From Struthio camelus (lineage: Eukaryota > Chordata > Aves > Struthioniformes > Struthionidae): a DNA stretch of 64,000 bases. The translations under genes were made by a program, and so were the position numbers. The notes under the pieces are model-generated. The model had not been told where the DNA came from. It was given only the letters and a program-made list of their open reading frames with translations, and searched no databases. Where the stretch lies: assembly GCF_040807025.1 (NCBI RefSeq), contig NC_090967.1, positions 3,036,001 to 3,100,000 on the forward strand. Direction: 5' to 3'. Every line of letters starts with the position of its first letter. The stretch's first letter is position 1. Positions 1 to 14,384 of this stretch are shown here, in pieces.

Positions 1-1291
1 GAAGGTTTGCTCTTGTTGCTCAGTCGAACTCATGTGTCAGAAGATGAAGGATGAGCTTTGCTTGCTCCGACTTCCCTGTCTCAGGGGCTGTTACAGGATC
101 ACTGCCAGCAACAACTTTCTATTTTTTTCCCCCCCTTCGCTCAGTTCCAGGCTCTTGCACCTTCTGGGGACCACCTCAGTCACTGGTAGAAGCCTCCTTA
201 GCTAGATGCTTTTTAGCTCATTCTTCCAAAACCCCTGATACCTTTCAAAGCAGTTCTGCCCTCTGTTTCTTCATTACACCATCTACACTGAGATCCTCAC
301 AAAAGAATTGCAGTAAGCATTTAGAATGGGAAACAGTACTTCTGACAGGCTCTGAAGCGTCCACTAGATAACTGCCCAGTAAGCCTTGAACGGCCAGCTT
401 GAGCTGACACAGTGGAAGTGAGTAGCCACCCCTCCGCAGGGATTCTTTCGACTCCATGTGTCCCTCACGCCATGCGAAGAGGAGTCAAGCTAGTCCTCAT
501 CCCTCTGCAGAGGGCTTCCCTCATTCTGCCCTCTCCTCTAGCGAAGGGCAGCAATACCCTTACCGCAGAGAAGCAGGAGAGGCTTGTTCAGATAGTAGTT
601 CAGAGTAACTGAATTCAATTCCCACCTGCCCTTAAGGGTTGTTTTTCTCCATCAACACAAGGAGCCTAGAGAGATAAACCTCGCTTGCCTCGATTTCACC
701 TTTGTCTATAATTCATCTCTATCAGTGCCAACTACCCCGGCTTAATTGCATCAAAACATTCTCCTGGTTCTACCTGCTACTGAGCTCCCTAAACTATGTT
801 GCAACAAGGAGGCATTGCCTGGATTAACGAACCCAGATTAGCTCTGAAAGCCCCATGAAATACACTTTGAAGCCCTTTCTGCAGCAATCCAGGCAACCAC
901 AGTTCTTAGACCAGATGGAGACAGAAGTAACTGATAACCCTGAAAGGCAAAGGCCTCCCACACTGAAGGTGATTAAACCCTTACATCTCACAGCAGCTTT
1001 CAGCTGGTGGCAGGAGAAGGCACTTTCTTGCAGCTCAGGTTCTGAGTTGACATAGTAGAAAAGAGAAGCAGTAACTGACTTCTCTCCTACCCTGCTGTCT
1101 ACTGTTCCTGTCAACCCAGCAGGTACAGTCAGGTGCAAACTCAGTCAGGACAGGGATGGGATTCTTCCAATACGTGAAGTCTCCCTCCGTAGCTTTCTCC
1201 AGCTATTTGAAATAAGCAATACCACTAAACTAAACCAGGATCCTTTCAGCGCTTCGCTTTGAGAGAAATAACAAAGCAGAACAAGCATTAC
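1..1291 (-). other. REXO1: REXO1 intron 2 (5' part, runs off the window)
   Basis: This is intronic sequence downstream of the REXO1 exon 2 donor. The donor reads CAG|GTAATG on the minus strand at 1292/1291. I looked for the next REXO1 exon, expected to carry the family segment with an FPGQKRR-like motif, and found nothing in any minus-strand frame. The open frames here have no splice sites or conserved motifs and are treated as chance. No repeats stand out. Confidence 0.75.
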
Positions 1292-3072
1292 CTGTTTCCT
1301 CAGCCTTCCCTTGTCTTCAGTTTTCACATCTGTAGATTCATTAAAAATCCTGAGGCACTCTTCCATTGGATCTGACTCAAAGTCCAAGTCTTTCTCAAGT
1401 ATGGAATAATCAATGTCATCAGACGTTGAAGAAGAGGAAGATGACTTTGACAATTTAGAGCGCTTCACACTCTTTGTCTCTTCATTTTCACTCTGAGAGT
1501 CCGAACAACAGTCACCACCATCTGAGTCCGAGCTCACATCAAGCAACGCAGACGGCAAAGGTTGGCCTTTGTCATCATCATCCCCGCTCTCATCTCCAAA
1601 CAGGTCAACATGACTCAAGCTCCGTTGCTTCCGACCCTTCTTTGGATCCCCTTTTTCTTTAGAACTGATCTTTTCTTTCTTTCGTTCCAGTGCTGGAGCC
1701 TTGGTCCCTTTGTCTTTGTTTTTACGACCAGAGGTTTCCTTGCCATTTTTCAAGTCAGCTGTTTTTACTTTGGAGTCTTTCTTGCTGCTCCCCAGCTTCT
1801 CTGTGCTAGAGCTTTTGATGATACCCTCATTCTTATTTTTCCCTGAACTGCTGCCAGGGGACTTGGATCTTTCTTTCTTAAGCCCATCCACTTTTTCCGA
1901 CTTTGGCTTTTCAGGTTTTTTTACATTCCCATCAGTTTTGACTTTGCTACTTTTCTCTTTACAGTTTTTCTCCTCGTTTTTTTTTACCTTTTCTTCTTTC
2001 TTGAGCATTTTATCTTTTTCTGTATTTTTACTTTTCTCTTTCTTACCAACCTCATAGAGGCTAGGCGTTTTACTAAGATCTGATTTCTTCTTTTTTGTTT
2101 TGTCTTTCGAGTCTTTGTTTTTATCTTCAAAATCCTGGTCATTCTTGCCAGAACATATTTTTGCTGCTTTTGCATTCTTTTCTGATACGTTTTTAGCAAG
2201 ATTTTTCTGTGAACTTGGACGGTCTTCCATGTCATATTGCACTGTCATTTCTTTGATAGCCTGGGAAGCTAAGTCATCCAGTTTGGTGCTCTGCTCTTTG
2301 TTGGATAACCCATCATTTGATTCACTTTCAGAATCAACTTTTGATTGTGAACTAACAGAAGTCGGCTTATATTCCGCGTCGGCCTCATCTTCAGAGGAAG
2401 AGAACCTGGCATACACTTCATAGTCATCGGGTTCTTCACAGAGCTTCTTTGGTGAAGGAGAGTAACATTCTTCATAACTAGGCACCCTACTCCTTTTAGA
2501 CCCCTTTGGCTCCTTTGTTGTGGCTTTGCTCAAGAGTCTGGCTGAGTAATTTGAAAGCGGGTCATATTCCAGGTCTGTAGAAGGCTTGGAGTCATCGATC
2601 ACATATTTATTGTTAGTGACAGTGCAACTGTATTTTTTAGTCTGTGCTACAGCCTTGGGAACGTATTCCAATGAGCTACCTTTAGATCGGGAAGTATCCA
2701 AAGTGTATTTACTTGATTGGCTAGCAGCAGCTAGAGGAGTAGGGTTGTAGTCTGGGCTATTATTTAAATTGTAGCTACCTGGATTATACTCTAAGGAAAT
2801 GAAAGCATCAGTTTCTGTCACAGCAGCTGACATGGGTGTTTGGGAAATAAGCGAAGAGGCTTCCGAAGTGCCAAATTCCTTTGTTGTTTCTAACAGCTCC
2901 TCATACTTTTTCTGTTCTCTCTCAACTTCATTTTTGACTGCCTCAATGGCTTTGTTGACCAACTCCAGCTCCAGAATGCCGGGCGTCATGTCTGTAACGT
3001 CAGCCAAGCCACCGTTCTCCACTTGCAGCGAGGGCCTCGGAAGCTCTGGATTATAGGGATCATAGCCACGTT
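1292..3072 (-). CDS. REXO1: REXO1 exon 2 (large low-complexity exon)
   Basis: REXO1 (RNA exonuclease 1 homolog, Elongin A-binding protein 1) is a nuclear protein whose C-terminal DEDD exonuclease domain is encoded off the left edge. This exon supplies residues 64-657, starting inside codon 64 and ending in phase 0. The acceptor is TTTACAG|AACGTGG and the donor is CAG|GTAATG. It opens with GYDPYNPELP, followed by a helical segment LELELVNKAIEAVKNEVE, both matching the human protein. A middle part is rich in Lys, Ser and Glu. Near the end are the conserved blocks SHVDLFGDESGDDDD and DFESDPMEECLRIFNEST. The reading frame continues past the donor to 1145 only by intron read-through. The long charged tract is expected to be disordered. 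Identity rests on several collinear conserved blocks and on linkage to exon 1. Confidence 0.95.
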
Positions 3073-5539
3073 CTGTAAAGGAGAAGGAAAAGTAATGTAC
3101 AATCAGTAATTTAGGTTAAATTTTCTTTGGAGTAAAATTAAAGAAGAGTTTAAGGTCCACTCTCATCAAAACCCTGTACTGAAAGACACTACAGAAAGCC
3201 GTGCTGCAGCCACTACAGAGTATACGTTTGATACGGAAAGTCATCACTTACAATTCTTTGGCTGGTGGCAGGTACGTAGCTAGACTGGATTTTACAAACT
3301 ATTCTCAGGCCTTTATTGACAAAGTCCTTTTATTACTCATGCAAAAGCCCTATAAATGAAATATTCTTTGGAGTATTAAAGGATAATCACTGCATTAGGA
3401 CTAAGAGGAACTGAGTATGTGTAGTATTATCTGCCTAATTCAACGGAGTGAGCAAAGAAGTATAGAGGATTCTAGTATAAAGCTTGTGGATTAGGTTCCC
3501 ATTTATTGATGCCAATGCCCACGGCCCACTGAAAGACTACAATCTTCACTTGAAGCTCAGTATTTCTTGTGGTAGCAGCAAGAAAACAAGTCTTACTTGA
3601 GCTGACAAACTCTTTGCTAATTAAAAAAAACCTACTCTACAAAGGCAACACCACTGCTCAACTGCATAGAACAAAATCAAAACAGGAACATGAAACACTC
3701 AGAACTCCAACTTGACATTTCTCTTCTCACACAACTCCATTAGGTAGCTTACCTTACACAGATATTTATAGGACTATGAACAGAGGAATATCTGAGCACA
3801 CACACCCTCTCAGTAATCACCACTAGGCCTGCAATGCCTCTGTTCCATTTTCTCTTTTACAGATGAGTAGAGAAGAAGTGCTGAGAAGGAATTTACCCCT
3901 GAGTGTTTTGATGTCTCTCACAAACTAGTTCGTTTATTGAAGTAGGAGCAAGTGCGTTTGCTTTCAAAGAAAAGGAAGAGAGCGAGACAGAACCCTTGCA
4001 AGCAGGGGGCTCACGAAAGACCAAACTCTGAAACCCCATACGTAGTTTCTTTGGAGAAACTTTCACTGTCTTCTCCTCCACCCTGCCTGCTCACCCTTCT
4101 CTTCCCCCTTGCCACTGCCTCCTCACTCCCCTGATTTTGCTGCTGGCTCCCCTTCCTGCCTGCAACCTCCATCCCTTTCCACTCTGGCATGCAGATTAAT
4201 AAGTCTGACTGACCTTATTTACTGGGCTCTGCTCCATGCTTCATGAGTGATGTTGCAGCCCCTCACCAGAAAGGTGAGATCCTCAGCTGGGACCAGTACT
4301 ACAGCCAGGGCACGTATTTCCTTAGCAATTAGGTGATCAACAATGACACTAACGAGGGGTATGAGGGGTATTACAGGGATATTAATGGAAGCTCTCGCAG
4401 GAATTCCCAACTACCACCTGACTCAGGAATAAACTATGAGCTGTTTATCCACATGGGTTTCTAAGAAATGAATAAAAGCTCTATATTGCCATGAGTCTCC
4501 TGAAACAATGACAGCAGTCATCCAGGAAAAGCTTGCACATTTTATACTGAAAGAAAGGTGTATTTTAGAAGAAAAAAAGAAAGGTTTGCTCACATATTCA
4601 GAAACCTCCCAGGTAGAGCCTGGAGCTCTACAGGATGAAACCCATTGTGTTTTCATGCTGCTGGCTCAGCAAGGACACCAAAACAAGGCAGCAAAATCAA
4701 GAACTGGGGTGTGTGCCAGGCATCTAAGTTTTTTTTAATATGCCATGGGCTCAAAATTAAACTGCAGCATGTTCTATTTTCATAGCATATGTTTATTGCT
4801 TATGATCAATCACAAACATGAAAGAGAGACAAACCCATGGCAATAATCTCTGAAAAGCTAAAGCTGTCATCCTAGGCTGGTGCTTTCAAAATGCTTCTGT
4901 TCTGGCTTGCGGCTGGCTGACCAATGGATATGAAAACATATGCAAAAAAATGTGGAAGATGGAGCCCCTCTAAAGCCCCAGAGGACAAAGGACACACTCT
5001 GGCCATGCTGTAGGTCTCTTCGGACCACAGCTCCACAGCAGAGCTTTTGGGGAGTGATGGTCCACCCTATGGAACTAGTATGGACATGCTTAAGTAACCG
5101 ATTTAAGGGATTGTTTACAGCTGGCGAATCAATTGAAGCTCATCTTCTAAAGCTTATCTTGACAAGAGCACAGAAACTGTTGTCACTAGTATAAACGCTC
5201 TCCACTTTCTGCCACGCGGTCCCAAACTCTGCCATCTACCTTTCCAACTCATGCTGAAAAGGAAGGGCTGAAGTCATTCACATGCACGTGCACAGTGATA
5301 GGCATCCTGCTTTCAAAAGAACAGGGAGGAAAATAACTTCCTCTTGGAAGATTAGAATAAAGCCCTTTAGCAGCAATACAGGAACCTAGCAATAGAAATG
5401 ACTCAAGTTAACAAAGTATCAGAAGTTACAGGTAAGTTAAAAGCTGCTTTTTGACTTTCAACAGCTTTCACTACTTGTTTTATCATAGTGTCTGAATGCC
5501 GACTATTCCAGAGGAACTTTTTGTCCTTTGCTAGAAGGA

Positions 5540-5605
5540 TAGCAGTAAAACTGTCTTACTAATGTGAATATGTAGCAGTAAAACTGTCTAACTAACGTGA
5601 ATATG
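5540..5605. repeat. 33-bp tandem duplication
   Basis: Two adjacent 33-base copies of a unit containing AGCAGTAAAACTGTC and GTGAATATG differ at two positions. It lies in REXO1 intron 1. Confidence 0.95.
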
Positions 5606-7067
5606 TAAAAGAACAAAACAACAAACGGAGAGAGAAAATATAGGAAAAACCTCTCAGGTCCAATAAGGAGGAGAGAGTTTCTCATGACAGACAGAAACTG
5701 GGTGAAAATAAAGGCACTGGGTTCATAAAACTTTTTACCCTCTTGGGATTGCAAAGTCTTTTTTCCAAACCAATTAGATCCTGATTGAGCAGGGACTCTG
5801 GGCAAACACAGCATGATGTCACCGTCTTCCAAAACAACCTGCACTGTGTTCAGGATCAGAAATGTGGGAAAGAGGAACAAGCTTGCTCCCCCTCAGCTAT
5901 TCCAGAGTGCTTTACAACCAACACACAGAGCAACTTCCGAAATGCGAAACCAGAACATCTCAGAGGATGACATACATGGGACAGACTCATACCCAGAGAC
6001 TGCTTAGAAACAGGAATCATGAAGAAATGCAGATAGAAGGGGAAAACCAAGAACTAAAGCAGATGCAAACAGCTTCATCGAGACAAGTATATACGAACAT
6101 ATTACGAAAATAATAACCATTAACCTAACAGCTGAAAATGAACTGTGAGCCCTCCACATACCCTTTCTCCTCAATCTCCACCTCAGTCCTCATCACCTCG
6201 TGAAACATCAACTCTACCACTACAGCGAATACCAGCAAAGTGATGGTCTGGAGGAGTCAGCTATTACCTTCTAACTCAAGATGGAGACCTAAAATTTGGC
6301 ACAAGTGTTGTTAAAAAGTGGAGAGCCTGGCAATTTGTTCAGAGAGAAATATGAGGTCGCTAATAAATAGCTGTGAAAATGCACAATTTGAATCTGAACT
6401 CTTCTCGGAAAGAGACTAGTGAAACTAGACAAATGGTGTCACATCCACAGAGAAAAGCAAAACTATTTTAAATGCATCAGAATATACAGAAAGTAAAAAA
6501 ACAACCTGAGCACTGGCTCCAGGGTCCTAACAAGAAAACATAAACAACAAAATTGTTCTGTATACAAACGAGAATAAGCAATACCAGTACAACTGCATCT
6601 AAGCCGGAAGCTGTACCAATACATCTACTAGCTTAAAAAAAAAAAAAGTTGGTAGCAATTACTATTCTGATGCAAAAAAAAAAAAAAAAACAACAACCAA
6701 AACCTCTGCCTAGATCAGGTTTTCCATGTAAGTTGTCCTATTCTCTTCTGTTCATTTAAGGTATAAAGCTAACCTGCCCATTTTCTTTCAATGGAACGAT
6801 CAGTTGTAAGATACATAGTAAACCTTGAGAATGCCAGCAGGCTTTACAATATCTTCATGAAAGTGCTCTTTTGTAGGTATGTAGGAGGCCTGATGGATTA
6901 CCCAAGTGAAGCTGATCAAAGGATACATTTTCCCTGAAAGTAAGCGTAAGTGGGCTTGTGTAAGTGGGCTCCACGATACTAATTAGGACTGTTACCTGGC
7001 CATGATGCATTTGCAGATAACGTAGTGGAAACACAAGCAGAAGGGGATTTTATATACAGAAATCCAT

Positions 7068-7112
7068 ATATGTGTGTGTGTTATATATTTATATATATGT
7101 GTGTGTATGTAA
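7068..7112. repeat. TG/TA microsatellite
   Basis: TATATGTGTGTGTG and TATATTTATATATATGTGTGTG alternate over about 45 bases in REXO1 intron 1. Confidence 0.9.
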
Positions 7113-9410
7113 TTTTATACCTACACAGATCCCCAAAGTCAGAAAAATTAAATATGCTATCTGAAATCAGGCCACCCATTTAGATGCCTAATTAAACTCC
7201 TAGGAACCTAGGACAGAAAAGGACCTCTTGGGTGCCTGAGGCAGGCTGCACACATGTAGGCACCATGCTCATGCACACATAACTTGAAATAACTTAGATG
7301 GAAGATTCAAAGGAATCTTCATCAGCTTTTGCATTTATTACTCTCCATTTTAAACATCAATATGAAGACCTGCACTGTAAAAAAAGATTACTACAAAATG
7401 AATTATGCTGTTTCTGCTATTCTGATATACAAGATGTCTACAGTATTTCTGCTGAAGCAAAATGAGTAGATCAGAGAGATCAGTGAAATAACTCTCTTCA
7501 ACTGATGTAAAACTGAGATTCCACCCTCTCCTTTGAGAATCACAAGATAATGAGACTTGAGATGATAACTCCTCATAGGACTGTTAACAAAGCTGATCAG
7601 TACACTCTTTAAAATGCAAACTATTTTAATAAATTAATGCACATTAGAAATATAAAATAGTCCTCCTGAGACACAAAAAGGTGAAGTTAAACATCAACAC
7701 CATGAAAAATAAGTTACTAAGAATTTATATAGGACCTAAGGGAACAATATACTTAAACTAGAACTACTTTAGAAGATAGCAACGCTGTCCAAAATGAATC
7801 CCACTTACATCAGCTGCTTCAGCAAAAATGATACAGAAGCGTAAAACAAGCTTCTCCTGAAACCCAGGTTATAGTTATGTTGGTTTTGGAAAATTAGGCC
7901 TCAGTTCTAAGGTGGAGCTGCTTTATTACAGAGCTTCCCTAAGCTAGAAACTCTTTGCTGTACACTGGTCCTTCTAGTTTTTACAACAGGCAAAGATAGT
8001 AAACACAGGCTGACATTAAATGAATAACAGGAGGCATTCAGTACAAGGTCATCTGTTGGATGTTAAAACTTATTTTACAGTGAATCATTCTGCAGAAAAA
8101 GACGTGCTTTTTTTTTTTTTCCCAAGCATCCTAATAGAGCACGTACTTAAGAAGCTTTATAAACACAATAGCCCTGATGAATGTCCAACACCAGTCATTT
8201 TAAACCTACAGATTTTGGAAGAAAAGGCAAGCTTTTGCCTGCAAGTAGGACAAGGATGATAACTGTCTTGCTTCCACATATAACACCAGTCAGAGTTGCT
8301 AAGCAGCAGCTGCTGCTGCTAAAGAAAAGGGAGATAAAAATTAGAAACTTTCAAATGCGTGACAATTCAAGTCTCAAAACGGAAAGGTTTGCTGGCCAAA
8401 CTGCAGAAAAGCCAGCAAAAATATGCCAAAAGATGGCAAACAAACTCAAGACTCTCTGCTGTAGAAGTTACCCGTTTTCCTGAGTCACTGGAGCTGGTAA
8501 CAAAGGGTGCATTCAACAGGAGGAGAATATGGTGAAAGTTGTCAGGAGACCTCTTTGGAAAAAAAAAAAAAAAAGGCTTTTTTTTTTTTTAAAACGCAGT
8601 CAGAACAGCTCTGTTAGCTTAACAGCTTGCCTATGTTTACAGTGTCAGTACTGAGCAAATGGACAACCTTTGCGATTACAGAAAAATTATCACCGTTGGA
8701 AAATTATTTTAAGCTTTTCATTTAATACTTCACAGAAGAAGAGATAGTGGTTTCTCAAGGACAAAATGTTTCAAAAAGGCTTTCACCAGCAAGCTGAATT
8801 TTGCTATTTTTCATTATTAAACAGTGCAAAAGAAATGGCAGTTTTGAGCTCAGATCTCATTTGTGAACACCCAAATTTCTAACAGTTTAACAATAATATC
8901 TAACCACTTAAAAATAACAAACATTGAGATTTAAAATAGTACATTTCAACCAATTATCCCGAGTAAATGAGCTAGGAGGGCATGTAAGAGGAGCTAAGAG
9001 AAATGTTTCTTCCACTTTAAATACAGCCATAGCCCTAAGAATGATTTTGTGCTCCTTTTTAAAATACTAAATTTAATTATTAAAATTAAATAATAAAGAT
9101 ATAGGTGACCTTGTGCTATAGAACACAAGGGCAGCAAGGTTTGTAGGGAGAGGTATTTCAGCTGGTCTAATGAAAGTTGAGTTCTACCTACATGCCCCAT
9201 CCCTTGCGGTTGTTATTCCTTTAGGGGTGTTTGACGCAACAGCATCAAAGCACACTATGAGCCAACACGGTCATTTCTTTAGTGGAAAAAAAAAAAGGAA
9301 GCAAATAAGAGAAAAGAAAGTCTTATATTAGCAAGGCTGAAAAAAGTCTGAGCAGTCATCCATCACACTGCGATATTTTTAAACCTGCTGTGACAAAGCC
9401 TGCTTAAACC

Positions 9411-9482
9411 AAGGGTATAGTTTCACCAGATGTTGTCAGCCAACGTAAGGGTATGGTTTCACCAGATGTTGTCAGCCAACAT
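9411..9482. repeat. 36-bp tandem duplication
   Basis: Two adjacent 36-base copies (9411-9446 and 9447-9482) of a unit beginning AAGGGTAT and containing CACCAGATGTTGTCAGCCAA differ at only two positions, so the duplication is fairly recent. It lies in REXO1 intron 1. Confidence 0.95.
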
Positions 9483-12400
9483 AACAGCTCACTGCCGCTG
9501 AAAGACCATCTCAGTGAGTTCAACTGGTTCAACAGAGGGTCTGATGAGCATCCGATCCAGCGTACAGAGGGGCTGACTGTGCCCAAGGACACAAGGGGCC
9601 AGGCATCATCCTTTTACAAGCAAAAAGCCACCCTCTCAGCTCAGCAGCCCAAGGGTGCCAACACGTCATGGCCAGAGAGGAGCCGCACATCCGCCCAAGG
9701 TTGTTCAATCCACTAAGGGAGCAGTTGACACATGGCCCACATCAAACCCAAACGAGCAGTGTTCGCAGAGAACAACTCACTACAGTCAGAAACTCATTTT
9801 GATTGAAACAGGTTAGGGAATACCCCAGAAAGCAGCTCAAAAACTAACTTCTGTGAAGAACAGCGCACAGCCCCTACATTTATTCAAAAAAGCTTGACTT
9901 TGTACAGTTTTGTAAATAATGAAAACAGCCAGCAGTTCAGCTTCTTTTCCAACTTCTTGGCCTACTTCGGACAGGCACAAAACCTTTCATTCCTTTTCAC
10001 ACGAGCAGCCGGCCAGAAAATGAGTACTTTGCACCTCGCAAAAGAAAGTCAGGGTACCTTTACCAACAGCGCCCCAGCTCTGTTTGTCTCTGGTTCAGTG
10101 GAGGGCACATCTAAAAGGTATCTGAGTCCACTAAGTATCATAGTTTCACTTTCTTGATAGCTTCACAGATAGTACTGGAGGGCAGTTGGGACCTCCAGGG
10201 CTTCTACAGCAACACTATCTAAATCCAAGGATGCAAGATGCAAAACAACACGGTCAGGCCCATGCAAAAGCAATCATTTACATTCCTCTGCTGCTGCAGT
10301 GATTTAAATAGTCCATCTGCTCTGGTGGTGCAAACAACAAGGATAGACAAAGAGCATCAGAGTAATGTCAAAACCCGTGATAAATCTAGTATTTTCCAAA
10401 GGGGGAGGGGGGGAGGAAATCACACACTGCAGTATTTCTTCTTTAATCTAGGAAAGAATGTGGGAAAAAAATAAATATCTGGCATATTTACCTGGAGGAA
10501 GACAAAAAGGAAAGGTCAGTATCCAAAATACCACGATTGGTGCCCAGGCTGCCACCCCTACCCTGCAGTCTGTCATCGCACGCAGGCTATAAAGTATCTC
10601 ACCGTTTTAAAACTAACGATAGATGAATCTGGATATTCAGTGTTTAGATTCTTTGAAAATCTTTCCATTGCCTCTCTCATTTTAAAGATATTCCTCAGTA
10701 TTACAAGAAAAGCTGAAATTATGTTTGGGGGGGAAAAAAAAAAGAAGAGAGAGAGATTTAGTCTTTCTGTTTCCAGGAAAAAAGACTGGAAAACATTTTC
10801 ACGTCTCTTGTACAAGTACTAGGTAAAAATAAGGATCTATTTCAAAACTTAATTAGTAGAGTAAGTATTTTCAAAGACAACAAAAGAAAAAAAGAAATAC
10901 TTCAAGTATTCTGGTGTCTTCTTTTTTCCCTATTTAACTCTGCCTTGAAAACTTACTTTTACCAGCATGCCCACAAGATGTAATTCTACTCCTGACCTCC
11001 TAATCCCTTAAATTTGCAGCCTTTCTCTGGCTCGCTCAAGATAACTTATCTTCTCACAGTACCTGTCTTATTTCTTTAGCTATTTACACTAAAGGTTTCC
11101 CATTTAAAGAAAAAAAAAAAACAGTATTTCAATAAAGTCACAGCTGGACACTTTGAAAAAATCAAAAACTAAAGAAAAGCCCCTTTTTCCAAGCCATATC
11201 GCATGTAAAAACTTCAGCTGTGACTTATGAAGGACTAAAAATAAAACTTAAACTGGTTTTAAAACCTGTCTGGCTTTAGTTAACTCAAAAGCCTGTATGA
11301 GAACTTTGCAGCTCCTTTACAACTCAGACACCTGTGGCTTCGCAGACTCCTTAAACCAGCTAACCCAACACACTCCCTGGCTTTTAGTACAGATCCTCTC
11401 TTTAATAAAAAGACTAAATCTCAGAGAAATTAAAATCCTTGGGATAGCTAAACCCTCCAGAGGATAACCGAGTTTCTGCAGCCCGTACATTTTAGACCCA
11501 AATTTCACTCTGAGGACACAAGTCCCACATTAAATGAATGGTTAACACGTGAAAGCCTGGCCGGAGAAGGTATTTCTCCCAAAACTACTTCTTCACGTAC
11601 CACAACCTACACAGAAACACCAGCTAACTCCGCAGAAAGTCAAAAACTTCAAAGAATTACCTGAGCTCCCCGTGGTTAATAAATATTGCAGATATTTGTT
11701 CATGCTGTACTTGAGGCTTTTAATATCTGCTTGGTACGGCTAAGAAACTCCAGCAAAGGCTTATGGCACAATACCGCTGACCACGTGCTGACACAGCACT
11801 TTCTGGGCTGCAGAGATAATTAGGGCAGGACTTACCAACCCCAAGTCCCGCCTTCACCCTCATTTACTCCAAAGTCAGATTGGTTCTTACTTCAGGTTCT
11901 GCAGGGGTTTTTTTGACCGTTTTTTTTTTCTTTCCTACTTCTGTTACTATCATCTTGGGTTTTTGTTTCTTTTTTTTTAATCTTTAGGGTTTTTTTCGTA
12001 CTGTACACGCTGCATTTTGCTCGATTCGAGCAATGCAAATTGGCGAGCGCAGCGGTTTCTCAAACGCTGATCCGCGGGGATTCACAGGGCCACCCCACGT
12101 GGGGTGCTTCCCCACCAAAGCCTAACGCTACCCCACTTCTCCACGCAGCTAACACAAGTGCTCCAAGCACGCGGAGCCCGCGAGCTCTGGACATCGTCGG
12201 GAGGCAGGAGGCTGCAGGGCAGGGAGGCGATGTGGACCTGCTAGTTGGTGCGTGCCCAGCTGCAGCCCAGCACTGCCGCCTCTCCGGTACTACGTGAGCC
12301 GACACGCCACACCGGCGCGTCCCATCCGCCTCACCCACAGGACAGGCCCATCTGCTTCTCGGCAGCCTGGGGAAAGTGGTTTTAGGAAACCCTCAACTCA

Positions 12401-14384
12401 TGGATTTTGCTTTCTGCTCCTCAAGCACTAGCACAGCACTGCAGCACTTGACTTGCGGAAAAATCAGAGGAAGCGTTTAAGTGTCAGGCAAGATTATTCC
12501 ACGTTGCAAAGAAACGTCCCTAGTTAAGAGCACGGGAAAAGACTCCCTGCAGTGGGTGGAAGCGAGCGCTGGGAGCCTTGCAAACAGTGGCACCTCCAAG
12601 ACCTGAGGAGGTTGCTGCACCTTTAGTATTCCAAATCCTTCCAGCAGAAGTCGAACAAGGAAGATTTGCTCCCCCCTCCCAAATGTGCTGCTTTGCCACA
12701 CATCTGTAGCATGAGAGATAAAGAGCTGAATGCAAACTCACGGCCAAGGAGCCACCACGGAGCAGCTGCTCCAAGTCTCCCTGCAACCACACTACCATTT
12801 GCAGAAAGACCAAAAGTCAGAAGCCCTCTGCTCTGTAAGCCCCCATGGGAATCTGGACATGTAAAACTGCTACACCTGCACATCGGCGTTAACCCATTAT
12901 AACTGACAATTTCAACAAATGACAGGAAACCTCTGACTACTGGAAGGCTGTTACATTGATTTAAATGAAAAGATATGGCCTGACCTCATACTCAGGTGGG
13001 CTTTCTATTTCAAAACTTACAGTTAAAGTAATTACCCACAAGCAATACTTTGGTAATTACTGTCCTAAACGCTAATAGGTAAAAAAAGAAAAAAAAAAAG
13101 AAAAAAAAAGCAGCAGTCTTAGCAATGCCTCCCACACATGCAGTTCATTGAGTAGAGCTTCTATCACTGAACTACTCAATTTCCTCTTTTAGTGAGGAAA
13201 TACAGAAGAGAGTTCAGAAGTTCCCATTTCTGCTCATTCCATTTCCCTGTAGCAAATAAAAAAAAAAAAAAGTCTTCCCTACAAGAAGCCAATCTTGCAC
13301 TACATCAACTACAAGAAGGAAAACACATTTGTGAAAGATTTTTGTCATCCTTTCTACACATGGGTTGAACCTGCACGGCAATATAAGTAATACGAAAATC
13401 CCAGACAACATAGAAAGGCTGCTCGCACAAGACGCTGCTGAATTTAACATGCAGCCCATCAGCAATGTGCTATATAAGGAACCTGGCAGATGTAGGAGAT
13501 GACAGCCCTGATCCTACAGACAGCAATGCATGGGCTGAAGATGATTAAAGTTGGGGTTTAACATTTACGGATTCACTTCAGGTTTTAACAAATATCCTTG
13601 TGCCCAGCATTTTACATACAAGTCACAGCCGTCCTGCGTGGTTGCTTTTCAGCTGAGGGCTTTGAGGAAGAGGGAGACAAAGTGCCTTGCTAAGCACTGA
13701 CTGCATCAGTGACAGAATCAATACAAAGTTAAACCTGGGGAGATAAGCCCAAGGACTTCTCTACACCTGACCTGGGCAAACAGGAGCTAAATGGTATTAC
13801 AGCAGCTTACTCATGGGCTGGATAGCATAAATCACAGAGGTTTAAAAAAAAAAAAACACACTACGCACTAGCTGGAAGGTACCTTTCAAACATGCAGATC
13901 TAATCTGCAAAAGCCTTGCAGTCCAACTATAAAATCCACAGAGCAAGAAAACCTCTCCACAGTCGTTGGACCATATGAGAAAACTGCTGAATACTTGCCA
14001 ATATGCACAGTTGCAGGGTAACTATTTCAAGGCAGGGTGCTGAAAGGCCAGCTCTTCCCATCTCATGCTAACATTGGGATTAGAGCAAGCAAAGATGAAC
14101 TCACAGCTCCAGACCTGGATGCAGCTTTCTGGGTTTAGAAAACATCCCTCTCTTAAGCACATCCTGATGCCACTATCAAAAAAAAAAAAAGCAAACAAAC
14201 AAAAACCCTAAAAGCTAGGTTTCCTTAAGATACTAATGAAGAGATGTATTATGCTTCTTTTATGTCTTTCAGCATACTCAGGACCTAGACTTGAAGGAGA
14301 GGAGAAAACGTATTTGGTTCCTCCACAGCTCTTGAAGAGCCACTTTTAGGATTGAAGGCAGTTCTTCCCTCCTACTTACACAGC

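Noticed and set aside
1145-1291. Continuation of the REXO1 exon 2 frame to 1145
   Set aside because: The frame crosses a strong donor CAG|GTAATG at the position where the human exon also ends (after GRL-x-x-Q), so the rest is intron read-through.
10155-10215. Possible CR1 tail (GGAGGGCAGTTGGGACCTCCAGGG)
   Set aside because: Resembles the 'ggaagggacctc' phrase of CR1 3' ends but is too short and diverged to call.
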